From: Planctomycetota bacterium
GTDB taxonomy: Bacteria > Planctomycetota > Planctomycetia > Pirellulales > UBA1268
Direction: 5' to 3'
NCBI GenBank assembly: GCA_029978905.1
Contig: JAPOIM010000003.1
Span: 1 to 64,000 of the forward strand
DNA length: 64,000 nucleotides
Shown here: in pieces, positions 9,424 through 18,521 of the stretch
How the letters are laid out: each line of letters begins with the position of its first letter
How positions within the stretch are numbered: position 1 is the stretch's first letter
Notes under the pieces: generated by a model
Told to the model about the DNA's origin: nothing
Database searches by the model: none
What the model saw: the letters and a program-made list of their open reading frames with translations, nothing else
Position numbers and translations under genes: made by a program

Positions 9424-10935
9424 ATGTCGGCCAGTGAATCCCCTTCGTCGTCCGCCACCGAGACGTCCCCGGCTCCCGAGAACCTCGATCAGGAGGTGGT
9501 TGTCACTCCTCTGGCGATTGAGATCGACGTCACCAACGTGTCGACCTGCCAGCGACGGGTGAAGGTCACGGTTCCACGCGAGGATATCGACCGCTACCGC
9601 GAAGAGGCGGTGAAAGAACTTGTGCCGACCGCCCTGCTACCAGGCTTCCGCCCCGGCCGTGCCCCTCGGTCTCTTGTCGGCCAGCGATTTAAGACCGAAC
9701 TGGCTGACCAGATCCGCACGAAGCTTCTCAGTGATGCGATGGAGCAGGTTGCCGAGCAGGCCAAACTCGCCCCGATCAGCGAGCCCGAACTCGACGTGAC
9801 GACGGTGCTGCTTCCCGATGACGGCCCGATGATCTTTGAGTTTGGCATCGAGGTGCGACCGGAGTTTGAACTGCCCCAGTGGAAGGGCCTGAAGATTGAG
9901 CGCCCGACCCGCGAGATCAGCGACGACGATGTCAATGAGGCTCTCGGGAGCCTGTTGCGGGAACGTGGTCGGCTTGTGCCGAGCGAGGCGGCGCCCGCTG
10001 CTGGTGACCTTGTGGTTGCCAATCTGCGATTCCTCGACGGCGGCAAGGAAGTCTCTCGAGCGGAAGATCTGGAGATCATTGTCCGTCCGAAACTGTCCTT
10101 TGCGGATGCCGAGTTCGACGGCTTTGAGAAGCTCATCGCCACCGCCAAACCAGGCGACAAGGTCACCGCTGACGTGACCATCTCCGACGAAGCGGCCGTG
10201 GAGGAGCTGCGCGGCAAGCAGGTCCAGATGGAGATCGAGCTTGTCGAGGTGAAGCGGTTTGAACTGCCCGAGTTGACCCCCGCTGTGATCGCGGAACTTG
10301 GCGCGTTTGAATCGGAAGAGGAGCTTCGCGCGGCCGTGAAGCAGCAGCTCGAAAACCGACTCGACTGGCATCGCCGCCAGCGCGTGCGTCAGCAGGTTGC
10401 AGAAGCCCTGACAGCGTCGGCCACGTGGGAGCTGCCTCCCGATCTTCTCAAGCGACAGAGCCTCCGAGAGCTCGAGCGTACGATTCTGGAGTTGCGTCGC
10501 AGCGGCTTCGACGACGATGCGATTCGTCGCCACGTCAATCAGCTCCGTCAGAGCGTGATGGCCAGCACCTCCCGCTCGCTGAAGGAGCACTTTATCCTCG
10601 AGCGGATCGCCGAAGACGAGTCGATTGCCGAAACGGCAGCGGACTACGACGAGGAGATCCGCGCGATTGCGGCTCAGACGAGTGAGTCACCACGGCGGGT
10701 GCGTGCGAACCTTGAGAAGCGGGGCCTGATGGATGTGCTTCGCAATCAGATCATTGAGCGAAAGACGATCAGCCTGATCGAATCGCAGGCGTCGTTCGAC
10801 GATGTGCCTTTCGAGTTCGAGAAGCCGGATGCCGACGCCGTTGACCATGCGGTATGCGGTCTGGCGGCTGGCGACGAGGAGATCCCCACCGCCAAGCACG
10901 CCGAAGCGGGCACTGTCCGCGGTGGGCGAAAGTAG
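9424..10935 (+). CDS. tig: Trigger factor-like peptidyl-prolyl isomerase/chaperone
   Basis: RVKVTVPREDIDRYREEAVKELVPTALLPGFRPGRAPRSLVGQRF; located upstream of two clpP genes. Confidence 0.9.
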   Translation: MSASESPSSSATETSPAPENLDQEVVVTPLAIEIDVTNVSTCQRRVKVTVPREDIDRYREEAVKELVPTALLPGFRPGRAPRSLVGQRFKTELADQIRTKLLSDAMEQVAEQAKLAPISEPELDVTTVLLPDDGPMIFEFGIEVRPEFELPQWKGLKIERPTREISDDDVNEALGSLLRERGRLVPSEAAPAAGDLVVANLRFLDGGKEVSRAEDLEIIVRPKLSFADAEFDGFEKLIATAKPGDKVTADVTISDEAAVEELRGKQVQMEIELVEVKRFELPELTPAVIAELGAFESEEELRAAVKQQLENRLDWHRRQRVRQQVAEALTASATWELPPDLLKRQSLRELERTILELRRSGFDDDAIRRHVNQLRQSVMASTSRSLKEHFILERIAEDESIAETAADYDEEIRAIAAQTSESPRRVRANLEKRGLMDVLRNQIIERKTISLIESQASFDDVPFEFEKPDADAVDHAVCGLAAGDEEIPTAKHAEAGTVRGGRK

Positions 10936-11017
10936 TCGTTTCGGGACGTCGTCTCCTTGAAGACGCGAACAGAAGACGCGAACTAGACCAGCGAACCAGT
11001 CACGAGAAACAGCTCCG

Positions 11018-11668
11018 ATGCAGCATCTTCCCGACGCTTCCTTTCGTCCGGACAGTTTGGCCTCGCCCAGGAACTCCTCCGCGCAGCGCGACTACCAGCG
11101 TCAGCGGACGATGACCCTTGGCGACCTGCTGCTGGAGAACCGGATCATCCTTCTTCAGGGAGAGATCTACGACGGCAACGCCAACGAGCTGGTGATGAAG
11201 CTGCTCTACCTGCAGAGCGAAAACCGTCGCAAGGACATCCACTTCTACATCAACTCCCCGGGTGGCAGCGTGACCGCCACGATGGCGATCTATGACACCA
11301 TGCAGATCCTCTCCTGTCCGGTGGCCACGTACTGCGTGGGCCTCGCGGCGAGCGGTGGCGCGGTGTTGCTGGCGGGTGGAGCCAAGGGGAAGCGGTTCGC
11401 GCTCCCGCACGCCAAAGTGATGATCCACCAGCCGTATGGCCAGGTGGGCGGGCAGGTGAGTGATATTGAGATTCAGGCGGAAGAGATCATCAAGACTCGT
11501 GCCGTCCTCAATGAGATTCTCGCCGGCCACACAGGCCAGCCTCTTGAGCGGATCGCGAAAGACACCGACCGTGACCGGTATCTCAACGCGACGGAAGCCA
11601 AGGAGTACGGATTGGTGGACGAGGTGCTGTCAAAGCCTCCAGTGGCGGAAGAAGAAGAGACCGACTAA
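11018..11668 (+). CDS. clpP: ATP-dependent Clp protease proteolytic subunit (copy 1)
   Basis: [13 protein letters not shown]...[23 protein letters not shown]...[32 protein letters not shown]. Confidence 0.96.
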   Translation: MQHLPDASFRPDSLASPRNSSAQRDYQRQRTMTLGDLLLENRIILLQGEIYDGNANELVMKLLYLQSENRRKDIHFYINSPGGSVTATMAIYDTMQILSCPVATYCVGLAASGGAVLLAGGAKGKRFALPHAKVMIHQPYGQVGGQVSDIEIQAEEIIKTRAVLNEILAGHTGQPLERIAKDTDRDRYLNATEAKEYGLVDEVLSKPPVAEEEETD

Positions 11669-11769
11669 CCCCAGCCTCCGAGTGTGCCAAGCCCGCGAGC
11701 AACCGGGCGACCCCATCGCCGCCGACAGGGCCTGAACGCCAGCCGAATCCCTGACCCACGAGAACGAGC

Positions 11770-12372
11770 ATGCCCCTGATCCCCTACGTCATTGAAAAAA
11801 GCGGCCGCGAAGAGCGGGCGATGGACATCTACAGCCGCCTGCTGAAGGACCGGATCGTGTTCCTTGGCACGCAGGTCAATGACGAAGTGGCCAACGCGAT
11901 TGTGGCGCAGCTGCTGTTTCTCCAGTCGGATGACCCGAGCAGCGACATCCACCTCTACATCAACTCGCCTGGTGGCAGCGTGACGGCAGGCTTGGCCATC
12001 TACGACACGATGCAGTTCGTGACTTGCGATGTCGCAACCTACTGCATCGGCCAGTGCGCCTCGATGGGGGCAGTGCTGCTCACGGCCGGAGCCAAGGGGA
12101 AGAGGCGGGCGCTGCCCAACTCGCGGATCATGATCCACCAGCCGCTTGCCGGAATGGAAGGCACCGCGGAAGAGATCATGATCCATGCGAAGGAGTTTAG
12201 GAACGTGAAGCACAAGCTCAACACGATCCTCCTGAAGCACACGGGGCATCCGCTTGAGAAGGTTGAACAAGACACAGACCGTGACTGCTTTATGTCAGCG
12301 CAGGAGGCGCTCGACTACCGGCTGATCGACGAGGTGATCGAACACATGCCCGACGTGAAGAGCGTCGGCTAG
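11770..12372 (+). CDS. clpP: ATP-dependent Clp protease proteolytic subunit (copy 2)
   Basis: [19 protein letters not shown]...[23 protein letters not shown]...[32 protein letters not shown]. Confidence 0.97.
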   Translation: MPLIPYVIEKSGREERAMDIYSRLLKDRIVFLGTQVNDEVANAIVAQLLFLQSDDPSSDIHLYINSPGGSVTAGLAIYDTMQFVTCDVATYCIGQCASMGAVLLTAGAKGKRRALPNSRIMIHQPLAGMEGTAEEIMIHAKEFRNVKHKLNTILLKHTGHPLEKVEQDTDRDCFMSAQEALDYRLIDEVIEHMPDVKSVG

Positions 12373-12430
12373 GTCGGCGACCGGCCAACGGTGGCCACCT
12401 ATCAACGGACCCCGCGCATGGAGGCGCGAG

Positions 12431-13609
12431 ATGGTGCACTGCTCGTCAGTGAAAGTTGCCGAAGGCTACGGCCTGGCTGTTGCGCTCGCGTTCTTTGGGA
12501 GCGGGCTGGTGGGCTGCCAAAGCCACCATCTCAATAGCCAGCTGCTTGAGCGTGAACTGCGTCTCCAGGAAGACCAGATCTATCGCCTCCAGGATGTGCT
12601 CGACGAAAAGTGTGCGCGGCTGGAATACGTGGTCCAAGAAAATGCGTCGCTGAAGCGGCAGCTTGGCTACGGAGGCAGTGAACCGGTTAGAGGGCGGACG
12701 CCGTCGGCGGGCGGTGCCTCGCGGGGGAGCGGTGCGACCGGTGGCCCGGCGTTTGTGCCACCGACGATCGAACTTTCAGATCCAGGCCCTCCCTCACAAC
12801 TGCCGGCGCCTCGCACGTCGCCTGCCCCCGCCGCACCGCCGGTGCTTGAAGGGGTGCCGCCGTTGCCGCAAGGATCGGCCTCAGGATCAGGGGCGGACGG
12901 AGGTGACGCGCCTCCGGCAGCTGGCCTGATGCCGGAGGTGACCGTGCCGTCGAACGGGATCTATGAATCCGGAGACCTGGATACGGAACCTGACGCACCG
13001 GGCCTTGATGACGGTCCGAGCTTCGCACCCGCATTTGTTGCGCCACAGGCCGCGGCTCCAGGGTTCCTCGATGACTCAGCCCGTCAGGCCTCCGTCCTCC
13101 AGGTTCCTGGTGGGGCCTCCGGCAACGGGGAGATGATTCAGCAGCTCTCCTACGTCGAAGACGAGCCGGCCGCTCGTGGAGGCGAGACACGCGCCGAGGA
13201 CCGCCCGCAGGCGGTACCCCTGATACCCCCGCCGACCGACGCTCGGATTGAGCGGATCGAGATCAACCGCGCAGAGACGCAGGTGGTCGATACGGATGCC
13301 AACGGGACTGCCGACACACTCGCCGTGGTGTTTGAGCCCCGCGATCTCCAAGAACGCCTAATCGGCGTGGCGGGGGATGTGGTGGTCACGGTGCGGGCGG
13401 CCGCATCCGCAGAGCCCGCCGCGTCGTGGACCATTGCGGCTTCTGATGCCGCAACCACGTTTCGCAGTACGTCTCGGAGTCGTGGGCTGCGGTTCCTCTT
13501 GCCCTGGCAGGGAGGGCCTTCGCGGGGCTTCACCGGCACGGTGCATGTGCGGCTGACCACCCAAGATGGCCGAAGTTTTGAGGCGGAAACCCCCGTCAGC
13601 CTTCCCTAG
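12431..13609 (+). CDS. Exported coiled-coil putative lipoprotein
   Basis: N-terminal hydrophobic segment with ...FFGSGLVGCQSHHLNSQLLERELRLQEDQIYRLQDVLDEKCARLEYVVQENASLKRQL coiled coil, then a Pro/Gly-rich linker. Confidence 0.6.
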   Translation: MVHCSSVKVAEGYGLAVALAFFGSGLVGCQSHHLNSQLLERELRLQEDQIYRLQDVLDEKCARLEYVVQENASLKRQLGYGGSEPVRGRTPSAGGASRGSGATGGPAFVPPTIELSDPGPPSQLPAPRTSPAPAAPPVLEGVPPLPQGSASGSGADGGDAPPAAGLMPEVTVPSNGIYESGDLDTEPDAPGLDDGPSFAPAFVAPQAAAPGFLDDSARQASVLQVPGGASGNGEMIQQLSYVEDEPAARGGETRAEDRPQAVPLIPPPTDARIERIEINRAETQVVDTDANGTADTLAVVFEPRDLQERLIGVAGDVVVTVRAAASAEPAASWTIAASDAATTFRSTSRSRGLRFLLPWQGGPSRGFTGTVHVRLTTQDGRSFEAETPVSLP

Positions 13610-13737
13610 TTCGCACGCGTGGCGTGCCACGCCGGGGACCAGTCTTTCCTCAAGGGATCCCAACCGATGCCACGCTCCCGGCCAGACCGGCAGACGCTGC
13701 GGTGCCTCGCAGCGTTGCAGCGTGGAAGCCTGCATAA

Positions 13738-13772
13738 CAAAACGGGCAGGCCGTCCGGAGACGACCTGCCCG
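13738..13772 (-). terminator. Intrinsic terminator downstream of gap
   Basis: Minus strand reads CGGGCAGGTCGTC-TCCG-GACGGCCTGCCCG-TTTTGTT: about 13 pairs including one U-G, tetraloop, U-tract. Confidence 0.8.
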
Positions 13773-13801
13773 CATGTGTGATGCAGTCTGAGAAAGCGGG
13801 A

Positions 13802-14818
13802 CTACAGTCCCTTGCTGCCGAGGAAGCTCAGGAGGTCTGCAACGCGGGACGAGTAGCCCCACTCGTTGTCGTACCAGCTGACGACCTTCACGAAGTTGCC
13901 CAGGCCAATCGTCTCGATCGCCGAGAAGATCGAACTGTGCGAGTCGCCTCGGAGGTCGGTCGAGACCAGCGGCAGCTCGGTGTAGCGAAGGATTCCCTTG
14001 AGGGGGCCTTCAGCAGCCTGCTTCATGGCCGCATTGATCTCGGCGGGCGAGGCGTCCTTGTTGAGGATCGCGGTGAAGTCGACCACGCTCACGGTGGCAA
14101 CCGGAACACGGAAGGCCATACCGGTGAACTTGCCCTGAAGTTCCGGGATCACGAGACCGACGGCCTTGGCCGCACCCGTGCTCGACGGAACGATGTTGAG
14201 CGAGGCCGCGCGGGCATCTCGCAGATCCTTGGCGGCGGTGTCGACCGTCCGCTGGCTGTTGGTGAACGCGTGGACCGTGGTCAGCAGGCCGCGGTCGATG
14301 CCGAACGACTCGTGCAGCACCTTGGCCACGGGAGCGAGGCCGTTGGTCGTGCACGAGGCATTGGAAATCACGTGGTGCTTGGCTGGGTCGTACATCCCGT
14401 CGTTCACGCCGAGGACGACCGTGAGGTCTTCGTTCTTGGCGGGGGCGGAGATGACCACCTTCTTGACGCTGTCGCGCTTGTGGGCGACGGCCTTGGTCGC
14501 GTCGGTGAAGAAGCCGGTGCTCTCCACAACGATGTCGACGTCTTGGCTGCCCCAAGGGATCGTTCCTGGATCACGCTCAGCAAACACCTTGATCGTGCGT
14601 CCGTCGACCACGAGGTCGTTGCCATCGGCGGCGACGTGGCCCTTGAAAGGCCCGTAGTTGGAGTCGAAAGCGAGCAGGTGTGCGTTGGTTGCGGCATCAG
14701 TCAGGTCGTTGATTGCAACGACTTGGACGTCGCCGTCGAGGCCGAACTTCTCGAAGATGGCGCGGAAGGAGAGGCGGCCGATACGACCGAAACCATTGAT
14801 GCCGACACGAATGGACAC
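13802..14818 (-). CDS. gap: Glyceraldehyde-3-phosphate dehydrogenase (GTG start)
   Basis: VSIRVGINGFGRIGRLSFRAIFEKF...SNASCTTNGLAPVAKVLHESFGI...SWYDNEWGYSSRVADLL. The upstream ORF extension to 14977 is judged spurious. Confidence 0.96.
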   Translation of the reverse strand: MSIRVGINGFGRIGRLSFRAIFEKFGLDGDVQVVAINDLTDAATNAHLLAFDSNYGPFKGHVAADGNDLVVDGRTIKVFAERDPGTIPWGSQDVDIVVESTGFFTDATKAVAHKRDSVKKVVISAPAKNEDLTVVLGVNDGMYDPAKHHVISNASCTTNGLAPVAKVLHESFGIDRGLLTTVHAFTNSQRTVDTAAKDLRDARAASLNIVPSSTGAAKAVGLVIPELQGKFTGMAFRVPVATVSVVDFTAILNKDASPAEINAAMKQAAEGPLKGILRYTELPLVSTDLRGDSHSSIFSAIETIGLGNFVKVVSWYDNEWGYSSRVADLLSFLGSKGL

Positions 14819-14839
14819 GTGAAAACTCCTGTGGGTTGC

Positions 14840-15853
14840 TTGAACAGCGCAACTATACACGTTTTTCAAGGGCCATCTCAAACGGGGGCGGCCGTTCGCG
14901 GCCTCTGCGGCAGATGGCTCCTCGCCGCGGCCCTCGTGCTCGCTGCCATGCTCGCTTGCCCGGCGAGAGAGACGCATGCGCAGCCGCTCGATCCACGTGC
15001 CAACCCGGCGGATTTCGACGGCGCACCCCTGCAGGGGGACGACGACCCCGACCTGACATCGTCCCGGGCGTGGACGCGGTTTCTGGCGAGGGCGTTCCCC
15101 GATCCCGTCAATCCCAGCACGTCACTCAAGGAGCCGGACATCCGGGCCCCCGGGCCCGACTCTTCCGACTTCCCGAACAGTCCCTACACGCTCCCCCGCG
15201 GATGGAACTACCTCGAGATGAGCCCCGTGACCTACACGGCGAGCATCAACACCATCCAGCAGGAGAGCTACAGCTGGAACTACCTTCTGCGGATGGGGCT
15301 GACCGACCGGGTGGAGTTTCGCCTGTTTGGCAACGGATTGACCTGGTCGGCCGCCGGGCTTGGTCAACCGGAGACCACCGGCTTCGCGCCGCTCGTGTTC
15401 GATACGAAGATCCATTTCTTCGAAGGGAACAAGGAACTGTTCATCCCGGCCACAGGTATCGAGGTGTATATCCAGACCCCCTGGGGAAGCCCCGCCTTCG
15501 ATTCCGGTACGCAGCCAGGCATCAACCTCCTCTTTCTCAACTCTCTTCCGTGGGGATGGGAAGTGAACTGGAACGTCGGCCTCGCCTCATACCAAACCCC
15601 TGACGGCGGCTTTAAGTACACCGACAACGTGCAGTGGTCGTTTACGAGGGGCGTGACAGAGCACTCCGCAATCTTCCTGCAAGGCTTTCAGAATCAGGCG
15701 GCCCTGCCGCGGCCTGCGAGCCAGACTGTGCTTGGCGGCGGGATTGTCCACAACATCAACCGCCGTTTCACGATCTTCGGCAGTTTCAACGCGGCGACGA
15801 ACAAGTCTGGGCCTGCCTCCACGTACTACATCGGTGGTGCGGGGGCGTTCTGA
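14840..15853 (+). CDS. Exported outer-membrane/transporter-like protein (start uncertain: TTG 14840 or nearby GTG)
   Basis: Real C-terminal part of ORF 13619..15853: ...GRWLLAAALVLAAMLACPARETHAQPLDPRANPADF...SYSWNYLLRMGLTDRVEFRLFGNGL...FSMLLW-like beta pattern; ends ASTYYIGGAGAF. Confidence 0.65.
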   Translation: MNSATIHVFQGPSQTGAAVRGLCGRWLLAAALVLAAMLACPARETHAQPLDPRANPADFDGAPLQGDDDPDLTSSRAWTRFLARAFPDPVNPSTSLKEPDIRAPGPDSSDFPNSPYTLPRGWNYLEMSPVTYTASINTIQQESYSWNYLLRMGLTDRVEFRLFGNGLTWSAAGLGQPETTGFAPLVFDTKIHFFEGNKELFIPATGIEVYIQTPWGSPAFDSGTQPGINLLFLNSLPWGWEVNWNVGLASYQTPDGGFKYTDNVQWSFTRGVTEHSAIFLQGFQNQAALPRPASQTVLGGGIVHNINRRFTIFGSFNAATNKSGPASTYYIGGAGAF

Positions 15854-15872
15854 TGTGCTGGCCTGCGGTAGG

Positions 15873-16020
15873 GCGCTCGGGGGAGCCCGGGGCAGCCCCG
15901 CCGGACGTTCGCTGCGGGCCATCCAGGCCCTCGCTTCCTCGAAGATCCGCGGCGCTTTCGCCCTCCGGGCTGCGCTTGCGGATCTACGCCGGCGTGTCTG
16001 ACCCCGGGCTCCCCCTCGCT
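15873..16020. repeat. Dispersed structured intergenic element, copy A
   Basis: GCGCTCGGGGGAGCCCGGGGCAGCCCCGCCGGACG ... CGCCGGCGTGTCTGACCCCGGGCTCCCCCTCGCT; same family as 33156 and 57152. Confidence 0.85.
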
Positions 16021-16034
16021 TGGCGTTTTGTAAG

Positions 16035-16078
16035 GCGCGGCCTGTTCGCCGCAGGAGCGGCGACCTGCGGCCGGGCGG
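16035..16078. repeat. Hairpin module 2, copy 1 (GCGCGGCCTGTTCGCCGCAGGAGCGGCGACCTGCGGCCGGGCGG)
   Basis: Near-identical 44-mer also at 16147 and 33319; contains GCCGCAGG...CCTGCGGC inverted repeat. Confidence 0.85.
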
Positions 16079-16146
16079 AAACCTTGGCTTTCTGACCGGT
16101 CGCCAAGGCTGCCGAGGCCATGGATGGCTCGGCAGGTGTGTAGCAA

Positions 16147-16190
16147 GCGCGGCCTGTTCGCCGCAGGAGCGGCGACCTGCGGCCGGGCGG
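16147..16190. repeat. Hairpin module 2, copy 2
   Basis: Same 44-mer as 16035..16078. Confidence 0.85.
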
Positions 16191-16303
16191 CACCGACGAC
16201 GTTGCGGCTGGCTGAGAAAACATACAGCGACGAGATGCTCGCCTCCCCCGGGGCGAAGCGATGTCTCCCTGCCTTCCTGAACCGTTTGGTATCGTGTCGG
16301 CCT

Positions 16304-17029
16304 ATGGCAAACGCGGTGATTCAACTTGAACAGGTGCAGAAGGCATTTCGGACGCCCGCAGGCGAACGTGTGCCGATCCTGGATGTGGAGCGGTTTGAAG
16401 TGGCGGCGGGAGAGCAGGTGGCGCTCGAGGGGCACAGCGGCTCTGGCAAGACCACCCTGCTCAATGTGATCGCCGGCATCATGCGGCCCGACACCGGGAG
16501 CGTGATCCTGGATGGGATCGATCTCGCCAAGTTGCCGGAGGCCTCGCGCGATCGCGTACGGGCGGATCGGTTGGGGCTCGTCTTCCAGCAGTTCAATCTG
16601 CTGCCGGGATTCACGGCGATTGAGAATGTGCTGGTCGCGATGGCCTTTTCCTCACATCGCCCGGATCGCGGTCGGGCAGAGGCGCTGCTGGCAAGCGTTG
16701 GTCTTGCGCACCGGCTGTCGCACAAGCCCGCCGCGTTGAGCGTTGGCGAACAGCAGCGGGTTGCTGTCGCACGGGCCTTGGCCAACAAGCCGCGGGTGAT
16801 CCTGGCCGATGAGCCCACCGCGAGTATCGATCCAGGTCACCAGCAGCAAGTGGTCGATCTGCTCAAGCGAACCTGCCAGGACGAGAACGTGGCCTTGGTC
16901 GTGGTGACCCACACGCCTGAGGTGGCGGCGCAGTTTGCCCGGCGGGTGCGGATCGAATCCTTCAACCGCGTGCTGCAGAGGATGGCGAAGCCTGACGCCG
17001 CAGCGGTGTCTGATGGAGGCGAGGCATGA
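16304..17029 (+). CDS. ABC transporter ATP-binding protein (LolD/MacB-like)
   Basis: VALEGHSGSGKTTLLNVIAG (Walker A), VFQQFNLLPGFTAIENV (Q loop), LSVGEQQRVAVARAL (signature-like), VILADEPTASID (Walker B). Confidence 0.92.
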   Translation: MANAVIQLEQVQKAFRTPAGERVPILDVERFEVAAGEQVALEGHSGSGKTTLLNVIAGIMRPDTGSVILDGIDLAKLPEASRDRVRADRLGLVFQQFNLLPGFTAIENVLVAMAFSSHRPDRGRAEALLASVGLAHRLSHKPAALSVGEQQRVAVARALANKPRVILADEPTASIDPGHQQQVVDLLKRTCQDENVALVVVTHTPEVAAQFARRVRIESFNRVLQRMAKPDAAAVSDGGEA

Positions 17030-18360
17030 CGCTTCTGGGAATCGCGTGGCGCAACATTCGGCAGCGGCCGCTCACCAGCGGACTGACGGTGTTCTCACTC
17101 GCCCTCGGGGTCGGGCTGGTGGTTGCCACACTGATCACCGGAGCGATCGTGCGGCAGGCTTTCGAGTCAGGCACCGGGCTTGGCTACAACATGATTGTGG
17201 GGGCCAAGGGGAGCCCGCTGCAGCTGGTGCTCAACAGCGTCTACTACATCAGCAAGCCGATCGAGAACATCTCCTGGGAGTTCTACAACGAGTTTCAGCC
17301 AGCCTCTCGCCGCCGAGATGGAGAGGACGGAGCCTTTGCCTCGAGCGTGGCGGTGGCCGTGCCGATCTGCATGGGCGACTACTACCGAGGGTATCGCGTC
17401 ATCGGCACCAACGCCGACCTCTTTGGCAAACTCGAGCGAGGGCGTGGCCGGACGTTTGAGTTCGCCGAAGGCCGGAACCTTGAAGACGCCAACTTTTTCG
17501 AAGCTGTGCTCGGGGCTTCGGTCGCGGCGGAAACAGGGATCCAGGTGGGCGACCCGATCAAGCCCACGCATGGTGCCGATGATGGCCCAGAACACGACCC
17601 ATTTATCGTGGTCGGGATTGTGGCGGCCACCGACACGCCGATCGACCGTGGTGTGTTTGTGAACATGGAGGGTTTCTATCTCCAGGACGGGCATGCCAAG
17701 CCGCTCGATGCGGAGGACGAAGCTGCTCTCGAAGCCGCTCAGGCAGAGCAGTCAGAGGGTGAGGGGCCGGCCCCGCTTCCCGACGTGCAGCGGGAGGTGA
17801 CGTCGATCCTCGTGAAGACCGCGAGCATGCCAGGGCTGCCACCGGAGCTGATGTCGATGGGCTTGCGGACGGTGATCAACGAGGGCTCGGACGGGCAGGC
17901 GGTGTTGCCGATTGGTGAGATCCGGCAACTGCTTGACCTGTTTGTCTGGCCACTCGAACGCCTGCTGCTGCTGATCACGGTGCTCGTGGTGATTGTGTCC
18001 GCGGTGGGCATCCTCGTGAGCATGGTTGGCTCGTCCCTCGAGCGGACGCGTGACGTGGCGATCATGCGGGCCCTGGGCGCGCGCCGCGGGCATGTGCTCC
18101 TCACGGTGCTTCTTGAGGCGGTGCTGTTGGCGAGCTGCGGCGGCCTTTCTGGTTGGGCCTTGGGGCATCTGGTGGTCGGGGCGATTGGTCCCTGGATTGC
18201 CACCAACGCCGGCGTGTCGGCGAGTGTGCTCTCGGCGGCGCCGGGAGCGGAACTGCTCCTCGTGCCCTTCTTGGTGGTGCTCGCGGTGGCGGCAGGGCTC
18301 TTGCCGGCAATCGTGGCCTACCGCACCGACGTGGCCCGCTGGCTGCAGCGGGGCGGGTAG
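17026..18360 (+). CDS. ABC transporter permease, FtsX/MacB type
   Basis: LGIAWRNIRQRPLTSGLTVFSLALGVGLVVATL...; C-terminal LLLLITVLVVIVSAVGILVSMVGSSLERTRDVAIMRALGARRGHVLLTVLLEAVLLASCGG; overlaps the ATPase stop by 4 nt. Confidence 0.92.
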   Translation: MTLLGIAWRNIRQRPLTSGLTVFSLALGVGLVVATLITGAIVRQAFESGTGLGYNMIVGAKGSPLQLVLNSVYYISKPIENISWEFYNEFQPASRRRDGEDGAFASSVAVAVPICMGDYYRGYRVIGTNADLFGKLERGRGRTFEFAEGRNLEDANFFEAVLGASVAAETGIQVGDPIKPTHGADDGPEHDPFIVVGIVAATDTPIDRGVFVNMEGFYLQDGHAKPLDAEDEAALEAAQAEQSEGEGPAPLPDVQREVTSILVKTASMPGLPPELMSMGLRTVINEGSDGQAVLPIGEIRQLLDLFVWPLERLLLLITVLVVIVSAVGILVSMVGSSLERTRDVAIMRALGARRGHVLLTVLLEAVLLASCGGLSGWALGHLVVGAIGPWIATNAGVSASVLSAAPGAELLLVPFLVVLAVAAGLLPAIVAYRTDVARWLQRGG

Positions 18361-18521
18361 GCTGCGCAGTTTTCCCAGCTCGTTTCCCGCTCGGTGTCGT
18401 TTTTGGGGCTGGGGTCGGCGTTTTGTGGCAATCCGTGCGTTCTGGAAAGGCCCCACGCCAGTCGCCCCCGCCGTGTGGCCGATGGCCTAAAATAAGCAGT
18501 CCCCTGCACTGGAGATTTTTC

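Noticed and set aside
13619-14839. N-terminal half of the 744-aa ORF 13619..15853
   Set aside because: Antisense to gap; only the part from about 14840 onward has a signal peptide and coherent protein.
15587-16435. 282-aa - ORF with repeated RPAAGRRSCGEQA peptides
   Set aside because: Translation of the dispersed DNA repeats, not a repeat protein.
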